A DNA stretch of 64,000 nucleotides from JADLBR01 sp964651705. Lineage in GTDB: Bacteria; Verrucomicrobiota; Verrucomicrobiia; JADLBR01. Location: NCBI GenBank assembly GCA_964651705.1, contig CAZYWZ010000012.1:1-64000 (forward strand), given 5' to 3'. Within the stretch, counting starts at the first letter, position 1; each line of letters opens with the position of its first letter. This document shows, piece after piece, positions 57,984 to 64,000 of the stretch. Under the pieces are notes generated by a model. The model ran no database searches. It saw nothing but the letters and a program-made list of their open reading frames with translations, and was not told the DNA's origin. The translations under genes and the position numbers were made by a program.

Positions 57984-58016
57984 AGGAATCTGTCGGACTC
58001 TGTCCGACAGATTCCT
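57984..58016. terminator. Family D hairpin, perfect copy, possible terminator
   Basis: AGGAATCTGTCGGAC TCT GTCCGACAGATTCCT, a perfect 15-bp stem with a 3-nt loop, 33 bp after the sulfatase stop. No U-run follows, so an intrinsic terminator is only a possibility. Confidence 0.5.
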
Positions 58017-58044
58017 CGGGCAAAACCGCCTTCTATCATGGGAG

Positions 58045-58152
58045 CTGACTCGAAAATTGGGTCGCGATGTAGGCTGCGCCTTGGCGCACGCGGACGGTGG
58101 ATTCGGCAGCGTGCGCCAAGGCGCAGCCTACCATTTTCCGCCCCGGTGGTGC
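58045..58152 (+). repeat. 108-bp hairpin repeat (family B), copy 6
   Basis: Ends as in the other copies, loop GGACGGTGGATTCGGCA. It is followed by GCGCCGCGTGCGGGGCACGG, the tag CGCTCGAAAATAGCC and a family G fragment (to about 58290). With the family D hairpin these occupy most of 57952-58300; 58300-58561 holds nothing that I recognise. Confidence 0.88.
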
Positions 58153-58561
58153 GCCGCGTGCGGGGCACGGGATCTCGCTCGAAAATAGCCGGGATTCCCA
58201 AATCCCGGCCACAGATCGTGTAGGCCGTCTCTGTGACGGCAGCGGCGGACGGGCCGGCGTCTAACACAGACGCCCCACAACCCCAGTGTCTCCCCCGGCG
58301 GCACCCCGCCCGACAGGGCGTGATCCCGGATTCGCAAATTGGCGGTACTTTTGCGTGAAATGGCGTTGTCGCCCGAGGCCGCGCGCTTACGCTCGGTTCG
58401 CCATGCGAACCACCCGAATCGTCGCGGTCCTGTCGGTGCCGGCGAGGCCCCTCAGTTGCCGCTGCCGAGGGCCGACGGATGGGACGCGACGGCGATCAAG
58501 ATTGCCTCGCCGTGGAGGTCAAATCGGGGAGGACGGGTTCCCCAAACGAAAGGAAATCACA

Positions 58562-60979
58562 ATGCGATCATCCCTCATTCCATCGCTTGCCGGTCTACTG
58601 TGCTGCCTCAGTGTCCCCCAACCGGTGGCTGCGGAGCCCCTCGCCTCACGCGACGGTCTCGAGCCGGTCCGCCTGCAAACCATCGAGCTGGGCGGCTTCT
58701 GGAAGCAGCAGGCCAAACGTTTGGCCGAGCACTGGCTGCCCGATTGCATCCGGCAGATGGAGAAAGGGGGCGAGGGTCAGGAATTTCTGAACCTGATCGC
58801 ATTGGGCAAGGTGCAGCGGGGCGAGACACCCGATTGGAAATACACCGGCGCGCCGTGGAGCGATGCCTACGTCTACAACACGGTGGAGGCCATCTGCGTC
58901 GCGCTCGCCGTCCAACCCGGTGACGACGCCGAGCTAGCGAAGGCGCAGGCGGTCCTGCGGGCAAAACTCGAGGAATGGATCCCGATCATCCTCGCCGCCC
59001 AGGCACCCGACGGATACATCCATTCGTTCCACGTCCTCAACAATCACCCGCGCTACAGCAACGTCGGGTGGCACGAGTTCTACGTGATGGGCTACTTCCT
59101 CGAGATGGGCGTCGCCCATTACCGGATGACCGGAGGCAAGGACCGGCGGTTGTACGACGCCGCGGTGAGGTGCGGTGACCATCTTTGTGACACCTTCGGC
59201 CCACCGCCGAAGCGGACGTGGCGCAACGGGCATCCGGGCATGGAATACGCGCTTTGCCGGCTGGGCCGGCTGGTCAACGAGGTCGAGGGCGATGGCAAGG
59301 GCGAGAAGTATATCCAGCTCGCCCGCCATTTCCTCGACCACCAGCACGAGGGCGACAAGGGGAACGAATACAACCAATCCGACAAGCCGGCCGTCGAGTT
59401 GACCGAGGCGAAGGGCCACGCGGTGCGCGCGACGTATTTCTACACCGCGATGACCGATATCGCGCTGCACCAGGACGACGTGGCATACCGGCAGGCGGTT
59501 GATCGAATCTGGGCCAACGCCATCCACGGGAAGCACTACCTCACCGGCGGCGTCGGCGCGTCCCACAAAGGCGAGGCGTTTGCCGGCGACTACGAGTTGC
59601 CCAATAGCGGCTATTGCGAATCGTGCGCCAGTTGCGGCCTGAGTTTCTGGTCCGACCGGATGCACCGGCTGCACGCGGACGCGCATTACCGCGACGTCCA
59701 GGAGCGGGTGCTCTACAACAATCTCCTCGGCGCCGTCGAACTCACCGGCGAGAACTTCTACTATCAGAACCCGCTCGACTCCGACAAGGCCCGGCACCCA
59801 TGGCACAAGTGCCCGTGCTGCGTCGGCAACATCCCGCGCGCGCTCCTCGCCATCAAAGACCTGATCTACTCCGTCAACCCGTCGCGGACCGAGCTCTACC
59901 TCAGCCACTTTGTGGACAGCGAGGCCACGTTGCCCAACATCGGCGGCGCCCCGCTGCGAATCCGGCAGGAAACACGGTACCCTTGGGACGGCGACGTGAC
60001 CGTGACGCTGCACCCAACGCGCGCGGCCAGCTTCACCCTCAAGCTGCGCATCCCGGATCAGACAGAGAGCGAACTGTACACCGCAACACCCGACCTGGGC
60101 GCGCGATTCACCGTTCGCGTGAACGACAGGCCGGAATCGCCCCAGGTCGAGCGCGGCTACATCGCTCTGAGCCGCGAGTGGAAGGACGGCGACCGCGTGG
60201 AATTATCGTTGCCGATGGAAGCGCAGCGCGTGCATTGCGACCAGCGCGTGACGACCAATCGCGGACGCGTGGCTCTCCAACGCGGCCCGATCGTCTACAA
60301 CGTCGAGGACGTGGACCATCCGCAGCCGGTGAAGTCGCTCGTGCTCAGACCCGATCTGCTGCTCAAGGCCGCGTGGAAAGAGAACTTGTTGGGCGGCGTC
60401 ATGGTGATCGAAGGACCGGGCATCATGGCCGTGCCCAACTACGCGCGGCTCAACCGCGGCGGCGCCTCGCAGGTCTGGTTGGTGGAAGACCCCGACGAAG
60501 TGGCCAAGCACCAACCCAAACCAACGGAGATCCTGCCGGGACTGGCCGGCATCCAAGAGCGAACGATTGACTTCGTAATCATCGGGGACGAACCCTCGGA
60601 GCACCAGCACGCGCTCCAAGGCGACAAGACCGGTCACGGCGAAGCCTTCGGACATGCGTGGCGGCACGCCGGCGGCGGCGGCTGGTTCAGCTATCGCCTG
60701 AAGGTCGCGCCGGGGGGCCAACATTCGATCTTCTGTGTCTATTGGGGAAGCGATGGCGGCAAGCGCCTGTTCGACATCCTCGTCGACGGGGAAAAGATCG
60801 CGACTCAGAAACTGGAGCGCAACAAGCCCAACGAGTTCTTCGCCGTCGAATACCCGGTCCCGGCCGAACTCACCGCAGGCAAGCAGCAGGTCACGGTGAA
60901 GTTTCAAGCACAGCCCGGCGCCACGGCCGGTGGTGTGTTCGATGTGCGAATGGTAAAAATGAAACAGGAGCAGCCGTAA
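58562..60979 (+). CDS. Secreted GH127 (DUF1680) beta-L-arabinofuranosidase-like enzyme
   Basis: 805 residues with a signal peptide (IPSLAGLLCCLSVPQPVAAE) and AAAGGAAATCACA before the ATG. The (alpha/alpha)6 barrel (about 30-440) keeps the metal and catalytic set of HypBA1: a Glu in SHKGEAFAGDYELPN, E353 and C355 in GYCESCASCG, and C419-C420 in WHKCPCCVGNIPRA. Two beta domains follow, the last (about 700-805) with GGWFSYRLKVAPGGQHSIF. GH127 enzymes use a Cys nucleophile and a zinc ion on beta-L-arabinofuranosides. Arabinose-rich pectin or glycoprotein glycans are likely targets. It is followed by the GH43-GH78 gene after 46 nt. Confidence 0.92.
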   Translation: MRSSLIPSLAGLLCCLSVPQPVAAEPLASRDGLEPVRLQTIELGGFWKQQAKRLAEHWLPDCIRQMEKGGEGQEFLNLIALGKVQRGETPDWKYTGAPWSDAYVYNTVEAICVALAVQPGDDAELAKAQAVLRAKLEEWIPIILAAQAPDGYIHSFHVLNNHPRYSNVGWHEFYVMGYFLEMGVAHYRMTGGKDRRLYDAAVRCGDHLCDTFGPPPKRTWRNGHPGMEYALCRLGRLVNEVEGDGKGEKYIQLARHFLDHQHEGDKGNEYNQSDKPAVELTEAKGHAVRATYFYTAMTDIALHQDDVAYRQAVDRIWANAIHGKHYLTGGVGASHKGEAFAGDYELPNSGYCESCASCGLSFWSDRMHRLHADAHYRDVQERVLYNNLLGAVELTGENFYYQNPLDSDKARHPWHKCPCCVGNIPRALLAIKDLIYSVNPSRTELYLSHFVDSEATLPNIGGAPLRIRQETRYPWDGDVTVTLHPTRAASFTLKLRIPDQTESELYTATPDLGARFTVRVNDRPESPQVERGYIALSREWKDGDRVELSLPMEAQRVHCDQRVTTNRGRVALQRGPIVYNVEDVDHPQPVKSLVLRPDLLLKAAWKENLLGGVMVIEGPGIMAVPNYARLNRGGASQVWLVEDPDEVAKHQPKPTEILPGLAGIQERTIDFVIIGDEPSEHQHALQGDKTGHGEAFGHAWRHAGGGGWFSYRLKVAPGGQHSIFCVYWGSDGGKRLFDILVDGEKIATQKLERNKPNEFFAVEYPVPAELTAGKQQVTVKFQAQPGATAGGVFDVRMVKMKQEQP

Positions 60980-61025
60980 AGCAGGTCATTTGCGCTTTGC
61001 GCGCTTGTGTCTGCGAGGAAGAGAA

Positions 61026-64000
61026 ATGAACACAAAAGTGCTTTCATTATTAGGAGTCTTTGCGCTTGTCGGAGTAATACACGCCAAGAACCCGGTGATT
61101 GATTATCGGTACGTCGCGGATCCTTCGTTGCGGCAGTTTAGCGATGGACGCTTTTATCTGTTTGGCACCCATGAAACGACGAACTTCGATCCGAATCGGC
61201 GAGACTGGGGCACTGTTGATCACCGGATTCAGTCCTCCGATGATTTGGTGCATTGGAAGGATCACGGAGTGGCGATTTCTCGGGAAGACTTGAAGCCGTT
61301 GGAAAAGGATTACCCGCGCATCTGCCGTGAGAACTTCTGGGCACCGGATGGCGCGGAGAGCGCCGATGGTAAATTCCACATCTTCCTCTCGTTAGCACGT
61401 CAGATCGTGGTGGCGAGCGGCACCTCACCCACGGGTCCATTTCGCGATCCGGCGGTGCTGCATGTCGTTAAGGATGTTGAAAACCGGGAAATTTGCGGCC
61501 CGATCGATCCTTGTGTCTTCAAGGACTATAACGGTCAATGGTGGCTGCTGTGGCAATCCACGGGTCTGGCGGTGGACAAGGACGGGAAGGTCATTGAGAG
61601 GAAAGATGGCAAGCCGAAGACGGCACCCGGCGGTTACTACCTCGAAAAACTCAAGCCCGATCTGCGCTCCGTGGTCATGCCGTATGGAACGCTGGACCCG
61701 ACCGGCAAAGTGACGGCGAAAGATGCCGAAGCGGCAGGATGCCGGATCAAGCTCGATCTCCGGGACGAAGAGGGAAAACCAAAAGGTTCCTGGGAGAACC
61801 CGTTCATGGTGTTAAAGGACGGGAAGTACTACTTCACTTGGAAAGAAAAACATAATGCCATGGGATATGCTTGGTCTGATTCCTTGACGGGCGAATTCCG
61901 CTCGCGCGGGATCTTCATACAGGGCAACGATGAATTCCCCATGTCGAAGAACATTCACGGCAATCTCTTTGAAGTCGCTGGGAAGTGGTATGTCGCTTAC
62001 CACTACGACACGGAAAATGACAATGCCTGGAAACGCACCACGTGTATTGATTACGTTTACTTCAACCCAGACGGCACTATTCAGCCGGTCAACCTTACGA
62101 AAGAAGGCGTCAAGCCAGTCAGGTGCCCATTGCGACTCCGCTGCGAATATCAAGACCGGCCCATCGCGATCGAGGCGATCCGGCCCAGATTGTGTTGGAT
62201 CGTCCAAGACACTCGCGCCGGCGCGCGCCAGACCGCCTATCGTTTGCTGGCCGCAAGCCGTGTTGAGAAACTGCAAGAGGGGCAGGCCGATCTGTGGGAC
62301 AGCGGCAAGGTCGAGTCGGACCAATCGGTGAACGTCGCCTATGCTGGAAAGGCGCCCGCCTCCGGGCAACGAATCTGGTGGACGGTCAAAGTCTGGGACG
62401 CGGACGGCGAGCCTTCCGACTATGCGCCCGCGACGTTCTGGGAGATGGGTGTGCTCAAGCCGGCGGATTGGCAGGCGGAACTGATCCGGATGAAGACCGA
62501 GCCGGAGTTCTCAAACGACGCGGTCGAGCATTGGATGCTCTATGGGATAGGCAACAAGGTGTCCGCCAGTGCCCGCGCGTGGGTCGAAAAGCGGATGAGA
62601 CCCGCGCCGTATTTCCGTCGCGAGTTCACGCTGGATGCCGTTCCGGCGAGGGCGAAACTGCTGATCGCGTCGCTGGGTTACTACGAATTGTACATCAACG
62701 GCAAGCGCGTTGGCGACCGCGTGCTCGACCCGGCCTACCAGGAATACGACCGGCAGATTTACTACGTCGCGCACGATGTCACCGGCTATCTCAAACAGGG
62801 AAGGAACGCCATCGGCATCGTTGTCGGCAATGGCTGGTACAATCAGCTCGGGCAGTTCTGGGGCACCCCGATGGAAAGATTCTATTCCTACAAAGACGAG
62901 CTCGGCAACCCGGGCGTGGTTGTGCGGCTCGATGCCGGATCTGTCCGGGTCGTCAGCGACGGCAGCTGGAAAGCCAGCTTCGGCCCGTTGCTCCGCAACG
63001 AACTGTTCATCGGCGAAGTCTATGACGCCCGCCGCGAAATGCCGGGCTGGGACCAGCCGGGGTTTGATGATTCGGGCTGGTCGCCCGTCGAGGCCATCGC
63101 GGCGCCCGCGGAGCGGTTGGTGGCGATGCAGATTGCGCCGGAGCGCGCCGCGCGCGAGGTCAGGGCCGTGCAGATCACGGAACCCTCGCCGGGCATCTAC
63201 GTCGTCGATCTGGGCGAGACAATCGCTGGCTGGCCGAAATTGACCGTCGACGAACCGGCGGGCACCAAGATCGCCGTTCGACCGGCGCCGTTCATCCGCA
63301 ACAAGCCACAGTTCATGGGGCATCCGTTGCCGTATCCCGACCCGAAACTGGATCGCAAGCCCGCCGAGAACATGATCGGCGGCGAATTGTATTCGCGTCC
63401 GCCCGACGCGGATGACAAGGAGCGCTGCCGGTTTCACGCGTGCGACGTGTACGTCGCGGGCGGCAAGGGCCGCGAGACGTTCCAGCGGCGATTCAGCTAC
63501 GTCGGGTTCCGCTATTTCGAAATCACCGGCCTGACCAAGAAGCCGGCCCTGGAGGACGTCTGCGGCGTCGTGGTCCATACCGATCTGCCGCAGACCGGCC
63601 GCTTCGCGTGCTCCGATGGCAAAGTCAACGAACTCTACGAATCGTTCTCGAAGACGCTGCGCTACGTGACCCACGGCCTCGTCAACGACAACACTGACGC
63701 GGAGAAGAATTCTTTCCGCGGCCACCAGGCGATGGCGGGCGATTTCCTGGCGTATGCGTGGAATGACCCGCAACTCTGGGAGAAGGCGGTCACCGACATC
63801 CAGCTGCAGACTGTCAGGGACGGCCCCACCGCCGGTTTCCCGCCCATCAAGGCGCCGGCCCCGAAATATTTTCATGGCAGGAATTCGGGCGCGCTTGTTG
63901 CGCTGGCCGACACGCTCATCGAGCCGGCGCGCGGATTGCTGTTCACCGGCAACCGCGATCTGGCGCGGCGCCACTTCGATCACGCGATCCGATTCATCGA
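61026..64000 (+). CDS. GH43-GH78 fusion glycosidase, 3' end outside the window
   Basis: One frame stays open from ATG 61026 to the window end (991 complete codons). A signal peptide (LSLLGVFALVGVIHA) leads to a GH43 five-bladed propeller (about 21-360): base D32 in YVADPSLRQFSDGRFYLFGT, D161 in GPIDPCVFKDYNGQWW and acid E257 in SWENPFMVLKDGKYYF. From about 366 the chain becomes an alpha-L-rhamnosidase (GH78): RLRCEYQDRPIAIEAIRPRL, then ADLWDSGKVESDQSVNVAYA, ASLGYYELYINGKRVGDRVL and the start of the (alpha/alpha)6 barrel. The catalytic loop reads VNDNTDAEKNSFRGHQAMAG. D891 and E893 appear to match two of the usual acids, and the Asp of GDA seems to be His. The GH43 half is visibly lower in GC. 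Confidence 0.88.
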   Translation, partial: MNTKVLSLLGVFALVGVIHAKNPVIDYRYVADPSLRQFSDGRFYLFGTHETTNFDPNRRDWGTVDHRIQSSDDLVHWKDHGVAISREDLKPLEKDYPRICRENFWAPDGAESADGKFHIFLSLARQIVVASGTSPTGPFRDPAVLHVVKDVENREICGPIDPCVFKDYNGQWWLLWQSTGLAVDKDGKVIERKDGKPKTAPGGYYLEKLKPDLRSVVMPYGTLDPTGKVTAKDAEAAGCRIKLDLRDEEGKPKGSWENPFMVLKDGKYYFTWKEKHNAMGYAWSDSLTGEFRSRGIFIQGNDEFPMSKNIHGNLFEVAGKWYVAYHYDTENDNAWKRTTCIDYVYFNPDGTIQPVNLTKEGVKPVRCPLRLRCEYQDRPIAIEAIRPRLCWIVQDTRAGARQTAYRLLAASRVEKLQEGQADLWDSGKVESDQSVNVAYAGKAPASGQRIWWTVKVWDADGEPSDYAPATFWEMGVLKPADWQAELIRMKTEPEFSNDAVEHWMLYGIGNKVSASARAWVEKRMRPAPYFRREFTLDAVPARAKLLIASLGYYELYINGKRVGDRVLDPAYQEYDRQIYYVAHDVTGYLKQGRNAIGIVVGNGWYNQLGQFWGTPMERFYSYKDELGNPGVVVRLDAGSVRVVSDGSWKASFGPLLRNELFIGEVYDARREMPGWDQPGFDDSGWSPVEAIAAPAERLVAMQIAPERAAREVRAVQITEPSPGIYVVDLGETIAGWPKLTVDEPAGTKIAVRPAPFIRNKPQFMGHPLPYPDPKLDRKPAENMIGGELYSRPPDADDKERCRFHACDVYVAGGKGRETFQRRFSYVGFRYFEITGLTKKPALEDVCGVVVHTDLPQTGRFACSDGKVNELYESFSKTLRYVTHGLVNDNTDAEKNSFRGHQAMAGDFLAYAWNDPQLWEKAVTDIQLQTVRDGPTAGFPPIKAPAPKYFHGRNSGALVALADTLIEPARGLLFTGNRDLARRHFDHAIRFI

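Noticed and set aside
54955..58023. A minus-strand frame open for 1022 codons
   Set aside because: Lies opposite GH29 and a sulfatase with intact catalytic motifs; no domain of its own.
46..58152. CRISPR array made of the repeated hairpins
   Set aside because: Copies are many kilobases apart, in both orientations, with no regular spacers and no cas genes.
62511..63983. A minus-strand frame of 490 codons at the window end
   Set aside because: Shadow of the GH78 half, whose plus-strand frame carries the family motifs.

Overview
This is a high-GC bacterial chromosome segment. The gene content suggests a free-living or particle-associated polysaccharide degrader of the PVC superphylum, most likely Verrucomicrobiota or a close relative. 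That placement is inferred from family content only: two formylglycine sulfatases, tandem DUF1080, DUF1680/GH127, GH29, GH16, ThuA, a PQQ-type propeller and an ECF sigma factor. No rRNA, tRNA or CRISPR array was seen.

Layout. 0.2-2.6 kb: a VapBC pair, then an ECF sigma factor, a short membrane (anti-sigma-like) protein and a secretin-fold protein in one tight operon. 2.9-8.3 kb: a secreted beta-propeller, a GAF/PAS hybrid histidine kinase and an MFS transporter. 8.46-18.13 kb: a four-gene envelope operon with gaps of 7-20 nt. It holds a secreted pseudo-Lon protein, a 1381-residue penicillin-binding protein joining a GT51 glycosyltransferase, a dead transpeptidase and an intact PBP2-type transpeptidase, a Cache/PAS hybrid kinase with an eroded ATP site, and an Rrf2 regulator. 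18.1-28.8 kb: ThuA, two secreted glycosidase-like proteins, a PcfJ-like protein, a double FAD-dependent oxidoreductase and Tag. 28.8-45.5 kb is mostly housekeeping: YhaM-like nuclease, PgsA, a compact GluRS, a YdbH-like AsmA protein with a YnbE-YdbL fusion lipoprotein, UPF0173, Hsp20, ATP-grasp, DNA polymerase III delta, HIT, a GT4 glycosyltransferase, OmpA, a secreted GyrI-like protein and a TRAM/RlmD-type methyltransferase. 45.5-45.9 kb is a decay zone with a glycosidase tail and a transposase head. 46.0-64.0 kb: LysE exporter, GH16, metallopeptidase, then a co-oriented sugar-degradation island (double DUF1080, membrane protein, EEP hydrolase, sulfatase, GH29 fucosidase, sulfatase, GH127, and a GH43-GH78 fusion that runs off the window end).

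The intergenic space is packed with palindromic repeats that behave as modules: a 212-bp MITE-like element (three copies, 19-bp inverted ends, 5-bp target duplications), a 108-bp hairpin element (six copies), and several smaller hairpin families. Six reading frames take their stop codon from the first bases of such a repeat. The most unusual protein-level findings are the GT51/pseudo-transpeptidase/PBP2 fusion inside an operon full of catalytically eroded domains, and the YnbE-YdbL fusion beside a YdbH-like protein.
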